Source of the DNA: Planctomycetota bacterium
Lineage (GTDB): Bacteria; Planctomycetota; Phycisphaerae; WQYP01
NCBI GenBank assembly: GCA_021808485.1
Contig: JAKBBN010000026.1
Location: 1-39,120 of the forward strand
Direction: 5' to 3'
DNA length: 39,120 bases
Below the pieces are notes generated by a model, which had not been told where the DNA came from, searched no databases, and saw nothing but the letters and a program-made list of their open reading frames with translations. Of the stretch, positions 24,633 through 33,496 are shown piece after piece; the stretch's first letter is position 1, and the number at the start of each line of letters is the position of its first letter. A program made the translations under genes and the position numbers.

Positions 24633-24655
24633 CCTAAAATGTTTAAATTTTTAGG
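24633..24655. promoter_or_regulatory. 7-bp dyad next to the -35
   Basis: CCTAAAA-(9 bases)-TTTTAGG, ending three bases upstream of the minus-strand -35. This suits an activator or upstream regulator. A shorter CCTAA-(5)-TTAGG occurs at 19828-19842, upstream of the VOC gene. Confidence 0.4.
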
Positions 24656-24911
24656 GCAAAGCGGGCATGCAGGCCCGGCCCGTGGTTCATCACGGCGGAT
24701 GTCGCATCATGAACAACCGGCACTGCCGGCCGTTGCGGGCAAACAATATATAGAGTACCGGATATAGCTCGCGGGGCGCGAACGCCGGATCTTTGGCAAT
24801 CCGAAATGGGCTGACTTAATAAAGTATGTTTATGGGATGCCGCCGGCCGGGCCGGTTCATCGCGCGGATCGCGGGATTCATCTTTGCAGCGTTTGATGGT
24901 AAAGTGCCGGA

Positions 24912-26054
24912 ATGTTGAATGGATTCCGAGTTGATCCAATAGAACCATCAGGCCCGGCGGAAAATGGAACGGCGGACCGGACGGTAAAGCGTCGGATATG
25001 CCGGGTGGGCAAGTTTGAACTCGCCATTCCCGCCATGCAGGCCGGTTTGGCGGGTTACAGTGATATGGCCATGCGAGTGGTGGCGCGTCGCCGCGGCTGT
25101 CCGTATGCCGTGACCGAGGCACTGTTGGACCGCGTGCTGTTGAAAGGGGGGCGCGGACTGGAAAAGGGGGCGATATTATGCGATGAGGATCACCCCGTGG
25201 CCGGCCAATTGATGGGCAGCGAAGCCGAGGAGTTGGCGGCGGCGGCGGGCATACTGAGGGAATCGGGTTTTGATGTCATTGATCTGAATTTTGCCTGTCC
25301 GGTAAAAAAAGTGATGGGGCGGTGCCGCGGCGGTTATCTGCTGAGTGATCCGGAACAGGCGATGACGATTATGCGGCGCGTGCGCGATGCATCCGCCGGC
25401 CCATTGACCATCAAATTGCGCCGCGGCCTGAATGATTCAGCGCAGGCGTCGGACTGGTTTGACGCGATATTTGCCGAAGCGGTGAGGCTGGAATTTGCCG
25501 CCGTAGCCGTGCACGGCCGAACGGTGGAGCAGAAATACACCGGCCGGGCGGATTGGGAGTTCCTGCGCCGGCTCAAGGCCAAACATCCGGAGGTGGTCAT
25601 TTTCGGCAGCGGTGATGTTTTCAGTGCGGCCGATGCGCTGCGTCTGTATCAACTTACGGGGCTGGATGGTATTTGGGTGGCGCGCGGGGCCATCGGCAAT
25701 CCGTGGATTTTTTCGGAATTCGCCGCGTTGGTACGCGGTGATCCGCTGCCGGAACCGCCGACGCTTTTTGCGCAAAAAGAGGCATTGCTGGAACATTTCC
25801 GGCTGGCAGTGGAAATTTACGGCGAAGAGTCCGCGTCGCGCCAGATGCGGAAAATAGGGATTAAATACTCCCGCCTGCACCCGGCGGGCGCGGCGGTGTG
25901 GCGGCGGTTTATTGCGGTAAAATCCCATGCGGACTGGCTGGCCGTGCTGGACGAGTTTTACGGCGTCGACGGGCCGGGACAGCGCACGGCAAGTGTCGCG
26001 GACGCGCAGGATTTGTACAAGGATTGTGCGGTTGATGCAGGAGTCACCGTTTGA
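24912..26054 (+). CDS. dus: tRNA-dihydrouridine synthase (Dus family)
   Basis: A 380-residue FMN enzyme reducing uridines in the tRNA D-loop. Motifs in order: the barrel start AIPAMQAGLAGYSDMAMR, the active-site LNFACPVKKV (C129) where the family usually has N-x-G-C-P, GRCRGGYLL, the phosphate-binding VHGRTVEQKYTG, FGSGDVFS, and ARGAIGNPWIF. The first 35 residues are unconserved, so a later start is possible. It probably belongs to the DusB branch by its length and GNPWIF motif. The next gene starts inside its stop codon. Confidence 0.9.
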   Translation: MLNGFRVDPIEPSGPAENGTADRTVKRRICRVGKFELAIPAMQAGLAGYSDMAMRVVARRRGCPYAVTEALLDRVLLKGGRGLEKGAILCDEDHPVAGQLMGSEAEELAAAAGILRESGFDVIDLNFACPVKKVMGRCRGGYLLSDPEQAMTIMRRVRDASAGPLTIKLRRGLNDSAQASDWFDAIFAEAVRLEFAAVAVHGRTVEQKYTGRADWEFLRRLKAKHPEVVIFGSGDVFSAADALRLYQLTGLDGIWVARGAIGNPWIFSEFAALVRGDPLPEPPTLFAQKEALLEHFRLAVEIYGEESASRQMRKIGIKYSRLHPAGAAVWRRFIAVKSHADWLAVLDEFYGVDGPGQRTASVADAQDLYKDCAVDAGVTV

Positions 26055-27103
26055 GCCGCCCGCCGATACAGCTGAAACCGGACAGCCGCATATTGATTGT
26101 TAAACCAAGTTCCATGGGGGATATCGCCACGGCTTTACCGCTGCTGTGCGACATCAAGGCGCATTTGCCCGCCGGCCGGGTGGACTGGGTGATCCAGCCG
26201 CAGTTTGCGGACCTTATCCGCGGGCATGATGCAATTGACCGGGTCATTATGTTTGATCGTGCCGCGGTTTCGCGGTGCTGGCGGTCAGCGGATGGGTGGC
26301 GGGCGTTTAAGGCGTTTTATGGGGAATTGCGGGTGTATGAATATGACCTGGCGATTGACGCGCAAGGCCTGTTGCGATCCAGCCTTATTACACGGGCCAG
26401 CGGCGCCCGGCAACGGGTGGGATTTGCCGATGCCCGCGAATATGCCGACCGCTTTTATACCCATAAAGTGGATATCGACCGTGATGGGGAATTGGCGGTG
26501 GTGCGCATGCGGCATCTGTTTTCGCCGGTAGCCCCATCGGGGAATAAGGCGGAATTTCGCGTTCCGGTGCAGGCGGCGGCGCGGAAAAAGATGGCCGGTC
26601 TTCTGCCCGCGGGCTGCCGGGTGGCCACCGTTATACCGGGCGCGCGTTGGGCGGCCAAACGCTGGTCGGAAGAAGGGTTTTCGGCAATCGCCCGAAGGCT
26701 GGAGGATTGCGGCTGTAAAGTGGTGGTAACCGGCAGTGTGGCGGAGCGGACCTTATGCGGGCAGGTGGCCGGGGCGTGCCGGGATGCCTTGAATCTGGCC
26801 GGCGGGTCGTTGGCGGATATGATCGCTCTTTTGGCGGTAACGGGGATTCTTGTGGGCAACGACAGCGGTCCGCTGCATGTGGCGGCGGCGCTGGGCACAC
26901 CGCTGGTGGGGCTGTATGGGCCGACGGATCCGGCTTCGGTGGGGCCGTACGGGCAGATGGACCATGTGTTGCGGTTTGACGATGTGGGCGATTACCGGCA
27001 TAACAGGATGGATCGCAGCGAAGCATTGAGGCGATTGCCGGTGGAAACGGTATGGCAACTGGTGGAAAGACTGCTGCCGGGGCGGCAGGCGGCAGCGCAA
27101 TAA
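26051..27103 (+). CDS. Glycosyltransferase family 9 (heptosyltransferase-like)
   Basis: A 350-residue cytosolic GT-B protein. ILIVKPSSMGDIATALPLL is the family's N-terminal motif, WVIQPQFADLIRGHD follows, TVIPGARWAAKRWSEEGF binds the acceptor/donor cleft, and the second Rossmann half has VGNDSGPLHVAAALGTPLVGLYGPTDP. It adds heptose or a related sugar to the lipopolysaccharide core. The start is a TTG that overlaps the dus stop (TTGA); GGAG lies 7 bases upstream and supports this rare codon. The next gene begins directly at the stop. Confidence 0.9.
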   Translation: MSRPPIQLKPDSRILIVKPSSMGDIATALPLLCDIKAHLPAGRVDWVIQPQFADLIRGHDAIDRVIMFDRAAVSRCWRSADGWRAFKAFYGELRVYEYDLAIDAQGLLRSSLITRASGARQRVGFADAREYADRFYTHKVDIDRDGELAVVRMRHLFSPVAPSGNKAEFRVPVQAAARKKMAGLLPAGCRVATVIPGARWAAKRWSEEGFSAIARRLEDCGCKVVVTGSVAERTLCGQVAGACRDALNLAGGSLADMIALLAVTGILVGNDSGPLHVAAALGTPLVGLYGPTDPASVGPYGQMDHVLRFDDVGDYRHNRMDRSEALRRLPVETVWQLVERLLPGRQAAAQ

Positions 27104-27796
27104 ATGACCGCGGGGATTTTTATGGCGGCGGCGGACAATCAGTTTTGCGGTGCGGCGGGAATGCCTGCGGCGGCGGGACCGGCGGCGCCGTTGGTGTTGG
27201 CCAGCGCATCGCCGCGGCGGGCGGAATTGATGGCCGCGGCGGGTTACAGTTTTTCGGTAATGGCAAGCCGGCAGGCGGAGCCCGCGCGGCGGCCGGCGAG
27301 CGTGCCGGTGCGGGTGTGGCCGGCGAGTCTGGCGGTGCATAAGGCGCAGGCGGTGGCGGCCCGGCTGAAACATCCGGCAATGGTTGTGGGGGCGGATACG
27401 ATTGTGGTGCTGGACCGCAGAATTATCAACAAAGCCCGCACCCGCGGGCATGCTCGGGAGATATTGCGGCGGCTTTCGGGCCGGCGGCATGAGGTGATCA
27501 CCGGTGTGGCGATCGTGTGCGGCGAGGTCTGCCGCTTTGGGTCCGCGGTCGCGGTGTGCCGAATGAAAAAGATGAGCGACCGGTGGCTGGAGCGGTATCT
27601 TGATTCAGGCTTATGGCGGGGCAAGGCGGGCGCGTACGGCATTCAGGATGGGCCATCGCATGGGGGCGGCGGGGACCCGGTGGTGGAACTGCTGGCCGGG
27701 GAATGGTCAACCGTGGTGGGTCTTCCCCTGGAACTGCTGAATCGGGAATTGGCGGCGGTGCAAGAGGAATTAAAACATCAGGAGAAGCATTCATGA
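27104..27796 (+). CDS. maf: Maf-like nucleoside-triphosphate pyrophosphatase
   Basis: About 230 residues. [19 protein letters not shown] is the Maf start, [11 protein letters not shown] holds the catalytic acidic pair, [14 protein letters not shown] is the substrate block, and [10 protein letters not shown] plus [11 protein letters not shown] close the fold. These enzymes hydrolyse non-canonical or modified nucleotides such as dTTP/UTP or m7GTP. The first 28 residues precede the conserved start, so ATG 27122 or 27161 are alternatives. An inserted Gly-rich stretch (PSHGGGGD) lies between the last two motifs. Four-base overlap (ATGA) with the next gene. Confidence 0.88.
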   Translation: MTAGIFMAAADNQFCGAAGMPAAAGPAAPLVLASASPRRAELMAAAGYSFSVMASRQAEPARRPASVPVRVWPASLAVHKAQAVAARLKHPAMVVGADTIVVLDRRIINKARTRGHAREILRRLSGRRHEVITGVAIVCGEVCRFGSAVAVCRMKKMSDRWLERYLDSGLWRGKAGAYGIQDGPSHGGGGDPVVELLAGEWSTVVGLPLELLNRELAAVQEELKHQEKHS

Positions 27797-28107
27797 TTCG
27801 CAAGGCATTTGTGATGTCGGTACATCCGGAGTCGCATGCGGAATATCAGCGGCGGCACAACCCGGTGCGGCAGGAACTGCTGGACGTGCTTAAGGCGCAT
27901 GGCGTGCACAATTATTCGATTTTTCTGGACGCGCGCACCAACACCCTGTTCGGTTATGTGGAAATTGAAGATGAGCATCGCTGGGAGGCGATTGCCGCCA
28001 CCCCGGAATGCCGGCGATGGTGGAAATATATGGGAGACATCATGCCGCATAATGCCGACGACAGCCCGGTATCCGCGCCGCTGCGGGAAGTGTTTCACCT
28101 GGACTGA
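27793..28107 (+). CDS. rhaM: L-rhamnose mutarotase
   Basis: A 104-residue ferredoxin-like dimeric enzyme interconverting alpha and beta L-rhamnose. The family pattern is near perfect: [23 protein letters not shown] with Tyr18 and His22, [11 protein letters not shown], and [14 protein letters not shown] followed by [18 protein letters not shown]. An upstream open frame was ignored, since ATG 27793 has GGAG 8 bases before it and the family starts here. It overlaps maf by four bases. No other rhamnose gene is present, so it may serve rhamnose from surface polymers or act more broadly. Confidence 0.92.
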   Translation: MIRKAFVMSVHPESHAEYQRRHNPVRQELLDVLKAHGVHNYSIFLDARTNTLFGYVEIEDEHRWEAIAATPECRRWWKYMGDIMPHNADDSPVSAPLREVFHLD

Positions 28108-28184
28108 CCTGCGACAGCGGCGCGGGGAAAATTTCGGCGGCGGCTACTTACGGGACGCCGGGAGATGGCATATAATGCGCGGTT

Positions 28185-30941
28185 ATGCCGCCCACGTTAA
28201 ACGACCGATCCATCGCCTCCATCGACCCCGCCGCACTGACGCCGGCGATGCGGCAGTATCAGCAGTATAAAGCGCAATATCCGGATGCGATTCTGTTCTT
28301 CCGGATGGGAGATTTTTACGAAACATTTTATGAGGACGCCCGGATCATATCGCGGGTGCTTGGCGTCGCCCTGACCAGCCGGAGCAAGGGGGAAAACGCG
28401 GTGCCGATGGCCGGCGTGCCGTATCACGCGGTGGACGGCTATCTGCAGCGGATGATCGCGGCGGGATACCGCGTGGCCATGTGTGAACAAATGCAGGATC
28501 CAAAGCAGGCCGCGGGATTGATCGACCGGCAGGTGACGCGGTTGATTACGCCGGGCACGTTAACCGAAGAGACGATGCTGGACGGCCGGACGGAGAATTT
28601 CATCGCCTGCCTGCTGCCGCTTGGCGAGGGGGAAGATGCGGGGGTTATTGCCGCGGATGGGGCGGCGGCGGATGGGGCGGCGGCGCGCGGCCCCGCGGCA
28701 ACCGGTGCGGCGGACGGGAATGCGGGCGGGGCGGCTCTGGCGTGGTGCGAATTATCAACGGGCAAATTCATGACATTGGTGGACAGCCATGCCGCCTGCT
28801 GCGAGGAACTGGCGCGTATTCGACCGCGGGAGCTTTTGTACAGCGAGCCGCCGGACCATGCGCCTCCCGGATGGGCGGTGCATTTGCGCGACATGCTGCA
28901 ATTAACGCTTACCGGCCGGCCGGCATGGCAATTCGGGCGGCATCAGGCGGCGGCGCAGCTCAAGGAGCATTATGGGGTGCTGGGGTTTGAGGCGTTCGGC
29001 TACGGCAGCGCTGCGGATCCCGCCCTTGCCGTCGCCGGCGGCCTGGCCGCGTATCTGCACGACACGCAGAAGGCCGCGCTGGAACACCTGCAACCGCCGC
29101 GGCCGTTTATGCGGGATGACTACCTGGTGATTGACCCGGCATCGCTGCGGTCTTTGGAAATTGAGCGGACCGTGCGCCTGCAGCGCGCCGATGGATCGCT
29201 GATCGGTTCGTTGGATGAAACGCGCACGGCGATGGGCTCGCGGCTGCTGCGCCACTGGCTGCTGTACCCGTTGCGGGATATCGCGGCGATCAATGCGCGT
29301 CTGGCGGCGGTGGGCGAATTGATGGCGGCCGACGCCGTGCTGGATCAACTGCGGATGATTGCCGCCGACTGTGGCGACATGGAGCGGATCGGGGCGAGAA
29401 TCTGCTGCCGGCGCGCGACGCCGCGCGACCTGATGAGCCTGGCCCGGAGCCTGGATACGCTGCCGGCCATCCTTAAGCTGATCCGGTCCACCGGCGCGGG
29501 GCTGGCGGGGCTGGTGTGCGGGTTGGAGGAGCTGTCGCCGACGGCGGCCGCGCTGGCCGGGGAAATTAACGCGGCAATTGTGGAAGATCCGCCGGCCCAT
29601 CTGCGGGATGGGAATGTGATCCGCCATGGGATGAATGCCGAGCTGGACCGTTTGCGCGTACTGGCCGGGGACAGTCGCACATGGCTGGCGGACTACCAGG
29701 CGAAGCTGTGCAAGACGACGGGCATCAATTCGTTAAAGGTCGGATTTAACAAGGTATTTGGGTACTATATTGAGGTCAGTCAGTCGCAGCAGGGGCGGGT
29801 GCCGGCGGAGTTTATCCGGCGGCAGACGGTTAAAAACGCCGAGCGCTACATTACCGATGAGCTGAAGAAATTTGAAGCCGAGGTTCTGACCGCGCAGGAG
29901 CGGTCCCGTGCCCTGGAGCAGGATATTTTTGAGGCGTTGCGCGTGCGCCTGGCGGGGCAGATCGGCAACCTGCAACTTTTAGGGCGCCGTCTGGCGGAGC
30001 TGGATGCACTGGCCTGCATCGGGCATGTGGCGCGGAGCCGCGGGTATTGCCGGCCGGAAATCACCGCCGACCGGCGGCTGTCCATCATTGAGGCGCGGCA
30101 CCCGGTGGTGGAGCCGATACTCGGCGAACAGTTTGTGGCCAACGATATAACTTTTTCCGCCGGCGGCCCGACCCTGCAGATCATCACCGGGCCGAACATG
30201 GCGGGAAAATCAACATATGTCCGGCAGACGGCGCTCCTGGTGCTGATGGCGCAGGCCGGATTTTATCTGCCGGCGAGGCAGGCGGTGGTCGGCCTGGTGG
30301 ACCGGATATTCACGCGGGTGGGCGCGGCGGATGACCTGGCGGCGGGGCAGTCGACCTTCATGGTGGAAATGACCGAGACGGCCAATATTCTGCTGCACGC
30401 CACGGCGGATTCACTGGTCATACTGGATGAAGTGGGCCGGGGCACCAGCACGCTTGACGGGCTGGCGCTGGCCTGGGCGATTGCGGAATTTCTGGCGGAC
30501 ACGGTCTGCTGCCGCACGCTGTTTGCGACGCATTATCATGAGCTTACGGAGCTTGCCCGGAATTCCGCGGCCGTGTGCAACCTGAATGTGCTGGTGCGGG
30601 AATGGGAAGACCGGATTCTGTTCATGCACCGCATTGTCCCGGGGCAGGCGGACCGATCCTATGGCGTGCAGGTGGCGCGGCTGGCGGGCGTGCCGCGCAG
30701 CGTGGTGCAGCGGGCGAGGCGGCTGCTGGAGCAACTGAACGTGCAGGTGGCCAAGGCCCGTCCGCGGGCCGCCGCGGCCGCAACCGGACAGGCGAATATG
30801 TTTGATGCGGCGGAAGGCAATGTGGCGGTGCGGCTGAAGGCGATGGATGTCAACCGCATGTCGCCGGTGCAGGCCTGGGAGGCATTGCGTGACCTGCAGG
30901 CGATGCTGACGGAGCAAAAGGCGGCGGAGCAAAACGCATAA
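28185..30941 (+). CDS. mutS: DNA mismatch repair protein MutS
   Basis: A 918-residue mismatch sensor. The N-terminal mismatch-binding DFYETF carries the Phe-x-Glu wedge (F44-Y-E46). The connector follows, then the lever/clamp domains, Walker A GPNMAGKST at about 669, the DDLAAGQSTFMVEM signature, and Walker B DEVGRGTSTLDG near 748. The C-terminal HTH (VPRSVVQRARRLLEQL) and tail follow. It is longer than E. coli MutS mainly through a low-complexity Ala/Gly/Asp insert in the connector (around residues 154-184), which contains a duplicated 15-bp unit at 28653-28682. No mutL is in the window. Start ATG 28185; ribosome-binding site not clear. Confidence 0.96.
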   Translation: MPPTLNDRSIASIDPAALTPAMRQYQQYKAQYPDAILFFRMGDFYETFYEDARIISRVLGVALTSRSKGENAVPMAGVPYHAVDGYLQRMIAAGYRVAMCEQMQDPKQAAGLIDRQVTRLITPGTLTEETMLDGRTENFIACLLPLGEGEDAGVIAADGAAADGAAARGPAATGAADGNAGGAALAWCELSTGKFMTLVDSHAACCEELARIRPRELLYSEPPDHAPPGWAVHLRDMLQLTLTGRPAWQFGRHQAAAQLKEHYGVLGFEAFGYGSAADPALAVAGGLAAYLHDTQKAALEHLQPPRPFMRDDYLVIDPASLRSLEIERTVRLQRADGSLIGSLDETRTAMGSRLLRHWLLYPLRDIAAINARLAAVGELMAADAVLDQLRMIAADCGDMERIGARICCRRATPRDLMSLARSLDTLPAILKLIRSTGAGLAGLVCGLEELSPTAAALAGEINAAIVEDPPAHLRDGNVIRHGMNAELDRLRVLAGDSRTWLADYQAKLCKTTGINSLKVGFNKVFGYYIEVSQSQQGRVPAEFIRRQTVKNAERYITDELKKFEAEVLTAQERSRALEQDIFEALRVRLAGQIGNLQLLGRRLAELDALACIGHVARSRGYCRPEITADRRLSIIEARHPVVEPILGEQFVANDITFSAGGPTLQIITGPNMAGKSTYVRQTALLVLMAQAGFYLPARQAVVGLVDRIFTRVGAADDLAAGQSTFMVEMTETANILLHATADSLVILDEVGRGTSTLDGLALAWAIAEFLADTVCCRTLFATHYHELTELARNSAAVCNLNVLVREWEDRILFMHRIVPGQADRSYGVQVARLAGVPRSVVQRARRLLEQLNVQVAKARPRAAAAATGQANMFDAAEGNVAVRLKAMDVNRMSPVQAWEALRDLQAMLTEQKAAEQNA
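28653..28682 (+). repeat. 15-bp direct duplication inside mutS
   Basis: Two exact back-to-back copies of GCGGATGGGGCGGCG encode the repeated peptide ADGAA within the connector insert. The duplication keeps the frame. Confidence 0.8.
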
Positions 30942-30979
30942 ACGGCGCCGGCGGACAGGGGCATTGATCAGGCGGCAGA

Positions 30980-31486
30980 ATGGCATTGCGAAGAAAATCG
31001 CTGTGGCAGAATTATCCGAAGCGCGTGGATATTTTCGTGTACCTGGTTTTGCTGATGGCGCTGCTGATCGCGGCGCAGCTTACGCCGGTGCTGTCGATCA
31101 AAAAATTTGTATTCTGGAAAAGCAGTTATTCGCTCTGGTCCGGGATGATCGGACTGTTTCGTGACCGGCACTACGGTTTGGCCGTTATTCTGCTGGTGTT
31201 TTCCATATTGTTTCCCTTCACCAAACTGGCCGTGCTGATGATTTTATGGGTCGGCCGGTTTACCGATGCGCGGCGGCAGGATGTGCTCAAGTGGCTGGAA
31301 CGGCTGGGGCGATGGTCCATGCTGGATGTTTTTGTGGTCGCCATGATTGTGGTAATTGCGAAAACCGGCGGTGCGCTGCAGGCCCGGCCGCGGCTGGGAA
31401 TTTACCTGTTTGCCGCCGCAGTGCTGCTGTCCATGGTGTTAACCCGCTATATTCACCGGCTGGCCCGCCGGCGAAAAACGGACTGA
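30980..31486 (+). CDS. PqiA-domain (paraquat-inducible protein A) membrane protein
   Basis: About 168 residues with four hydrophobic helices, equal to one half of E. coli PqiA. LTPVLSIKKFVFWKSSYSLWSGMIGLF and LVFSILFPFTKLAVLMILW are typical, and LGRWSMLDVFVVAMIVVIAKTG is the family's signature. It probably works in envelope lipid handling with MCE proteins, which are absent here. It starts 38 bases after mutS. Confidence 0.87.
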   Translation: MALRRKSLWQNYPKRVDIFVYLVLLMALLIAAQLTPVLSIKKFVFWKSSYSLWSGMIGLFRDRHYGLAVILLVFSILFPFTKLAVLMILWVGRFTDARRQDVLKWLERLGRWSMLDVFVVAMIVVIAKTGGALQARPRLGIYLFAAAVLLSMVLTRYIHRLARRRKTD

Positions 31487-31620
31487 TGGGCCTTGCGCCC
31501 GGACGGCGACGGCGGCGGAGTTCATGAAAGACAATCCGGCGGACGGCAACTAAAAGCTGTACGCAATGCGGGAGTGCCGGCGATTGACCCGCGCAGGCTC
31601 CCGGCGGCGGCACATGGTGT

Positions 31621-31645
31621 GCGGCCGCGAAAAATGGGCGGCCGC
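31621..31645. other. 8-bp perfect inverted repeat upstream of the HtrA gene
   Basis: GCGGCCGC-(9 bases)-GCGGCCGC about 40 bases before the start codon. Each arm is itself palindromic. It could be an operator or a hairpin in the leader; there is no T run. Confidence 0.4.
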
Positions 31646-31684
31646 CGGGCGACTGCATGCGGGTTTTAGGCAGAGGTATATACC

Positions 31685-33274
31685 ATGAATGAAATGAAAT
31701 TGTCGGGAACAACGGCGGGGCGATCGGCGGGAAACAATGTGCGGCGGCTGGCCGGAGCAATGATGGCAGCCGCGGCAATCAGCGCGGCGGCAATCGGCGG
31801 GGCGGGTTTTTTCGGCACGGCGCGGGCGGCGACGGCGGCGACGGTCCTGTCTTCACCGGATCTGACGGTGGCGCAGGAACTGTCGCGTGCGTATGAGCAG
31901 CTGCACAATGCCGTGAAGAATTCCGTGGTGAATATTTCCGTGATCAAGGTGATTCATCAAGCCGGGCCGCAGATGCACGTTCAGATTCCGCCGGGATTCG
32001 GCAACCTGTTTCCGCCGGGGGCCTTTCCGCTGGTGCCGGGACAGGGCGGCGGGGGAACGGAGAAACTGATGGGGACCGGCAGCGGGGTGATCATCAGCAA
32101 GAACGGTTATATTGTGACGAACAACCACGTGGTGAGCGACGCGACGCACATCCGCGTGACGCTCAATGACGGCAGGCACTACAAGGCCACCGTGGTGGGC
32201 CGGGACCCGAAAACGGATCTGGCGGTAATCAAGATCAAGGCCGACAATCTGCAGCCGGCGACCCTGGGCGATTCATCCAAGGTGAAAGTGGGGGAATGGG
32301 TGATTGCGATCGGTTCGCCGTTCAACTTCCGGCAGACGATGACGCACGGGATCATCTCCGCCACGGGCCGGACAAATGTGAACATTATCGCGGACAACGA
32401 CCAGAAGCTCCGCGGCCTGACGTATGAGGATTATCTTCAGACCGATGCGGCGATCAATCCGGGCAACTCCGGCGGCCCGCTGGTGAATTTGCGCGGGCAT
32501 GTGATCGGGATCAATTCGGCCATCGCCACCAATACGGGATCATTTAACGGCATTGGTTTTGCCATTCCGTCCAATGAAGTCAAGGCGATATCGCACGCCC
32601 TGATCAAGTACGGCAAGGTGGTGCGCGGATACCTTGGCGTGTTCATTGAAGATGTCCGGCATCGTGAGGTGCGGAAAATCGCCGAGACCTTCGGCTACAA
32701 AGGGCGGCATGGGGTGCTGGTGAATCAGGTGGAGCCGGGGTCGCCCGGGGCGAAGGGCGGGCTGAAGCGCGGCGATATTATTGTGGCGCTCAACGGCCGG
32801 AAAGTGATGAATATCAACATACTGCGGGACGAAATCGCCGCCACGCATCCCGGTACGGATGTTCATCTTTCCATATTCCGCAACGGCAAGGACGTGACGC
32901 TTAGCCTGCCGGTGGGTACGCAGCCGGCCACCCGCGGCATGCTGGCCATGCGCGGCGGCGGCGGCCCGGCGATGACGCAGTCTTCTTCGCTGGGGATGAC
33001 GGTTTCCGCGATCAGCCCGGCGGCGGCGAAAAAATACGGGCTTGCGGCGCCGCGCGGCGTGCTGGTGACCGGTGTGAATGCCGGGAGCGTGGCCGCGAGC
33101 GTGGGGATCAGTCCCGGCGACCTGGTGCTCAGCGTGCAGGGGCAGCCGGTGAATTCGCCGGCGCAGTTTTCCAGCGTCATTCACAAGGTGGACCTTAAGA
33201 CCGGCGTGCGCATGACCCTGCGGAGCGCGGATGGATCGGAACGCTTTGTGTTTGTGCAGCACAGCGTCAACTGA
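31685..33274 (+). CDS. Do/HtrA-family periplasmic serine protease
   Basis: A 529-residue envelope protease/chaperone. The signal peptide ends around GTARAATA. The trypsin-like domain has the triad H148 (TNNHVVSDA), D178 (PKTDLAVIKI) and S262 (NPGNSGGPL). It is followed by two PDZ domains (YLGVFIEDV ... GDIIVALNGRKV, and RGVLVTGVNAGS ... PGDLVLSVQGQPV). It degrades misfolded envelope proteins. A short Gly-Gly-rich loop precedes the protease core. AGGT lies 9 bases before the ATG. The gene stands alone, with its own terminator. Confidence 0.95.
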   Translation: MNEMKLSGTTAGRSAGNNVRRLAGAMMAAAAISAAAIGGAGFFGTARAATAATVLSSPDLTVAQELSRAYEQLHNAVKNSVVNISVIKVIHQAGPQMHVQIPPGFGNLFPPGAFPLVPGQGGGGTEKLMGTGSGVIISKNGYIVTNNHVVSDATHIRVTLNDGRHYKATVVGRDPKTDLAVIKIKADNLQPATLGDSSKVKVGEWVIAIGSPFNFRQTMTHGIISATGRTNVNIIADNDQKLRGLTYEDYLQTDAAINPGNSGGPLVNLRGHVIGINSAIATNTGSFNGIGFAIPSNEVKAISHALIKYGKVVRGYLGVFIEDVRHREVRKIAETFGYKGRHGVLVNQVEPGSPGAKGGLKRGDIIVALNGRKVMNINILRDEIAATHPGTDVHLSIFRNGKDVTLSLPVGTQPATRGMLAMRGGGGPAMTQSSSLGMTVSAISPAAAKKYGLAAPRGVLVTGVNAGSVAASVGISPGDLVLSVQGQPVNSPAQFSSVIHKVDLKTGVRMTLRSADGSERFVFVQHSVN

Positions 33275-33322
33275 AAAATGAGCCGCAACCGCTGACAAAA
33301 CTCATGGATTCTCCTCCCAATG

Positions 33323-33356
33323 CCCCGCCCAGCCTTACCGGTTGGCGGGGTTTTTT
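33323..33356 (+). terminator. Rho-independent terminator of the HtrA gene
   Basis: CCCCGCC pairs with GGCGGGG, extended inward by AGCC with GGTT, then TTTTTT. Classical intrinsic terminator about 50 bases after the stop. Confidence 0.9.
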
Positions 33357-33396
33357 GTTGCGCGCGGGCCGGATTCGCCAGATATGTGAGCGTTTC

Positions 33397-33423
33397 GTTA
33401 GCACGCCGTTAAGCTCATGTTAA
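33397..33423 (+). promoter_or_regulatory. Distal array of three 11-bp-spaced GTTA repeats
   Basis: GTTA occurs at 33397, 33408 and 33419, exactly 11 bases apart; the last two extend to GTTAA. One DNA turn between direct repeats is the binding style of PhoB/OmpR-type regulators. It lies about 40 bases upstream of the proximal array. Confidence 0.55.
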
Positions 33424-33453
33424 ATTCTTCCTTTATTGCCTGTTTATTAAACA

Positions 33454-33496
33454 TCCAACACTGTCTTAATGCTGTCTTAACAGGCGTCCGGATAAT
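33454..33496 (+). promoter_or_regulatory. Candidate Pho-box promoter of the porin gene
   Basis: Aligned 11-mers TCCAACACTGT, CTTAATGCTGT and CTTAACAGGCG are in direct repeat. The CTGTC-TTAA content resembles PhoB boxes (CTGTCAT repeats) and the TTAAC repeats of PhoP/SphR. A -10 hexamer GATAAT (33491-33496) follows the last repeat after about 10 bases, the spacing by which a Pho box replaces a -35. The leader would be about 85 bases. Confidence 0.7.

Larger units (their letters stand above)
23850..24911. other. 1-kb region without a convincing gene, rich in structured elements
   Basis: The only long open frame (minus, 24154-24630) has an odd Cys/Pro/Phe-rich composition and a TTG start that overlaps a promoter-like sequence, so it was not called. 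The region contains, in minus-strand order, a dyad and promoter (24602-24655), a hairpin (24561-24584), two adjacent hairpins (24091-24134) and a terminator with a GAAA loop (23960-23979). The part from 24660 to 24911 before the dus gene holds several short GC-rich inverted repeats but no clear plus-strand promoter. Confidence 0.6.

Noticed and set aside
23850..24911. RNase P RNA, tmRNA, SRP RNA or c-di-GMP riboswitch in the large gap
   Set aside because: The conserved core strings of these RNAs were looked for on both strands and not found.
27613..27792. 60-residue N-terminal extension of the rhamnose mutarotase
   Set aside because: It is out-of-frame maf sequence, and a good ribosome-binding site precedes the family start at 27793.
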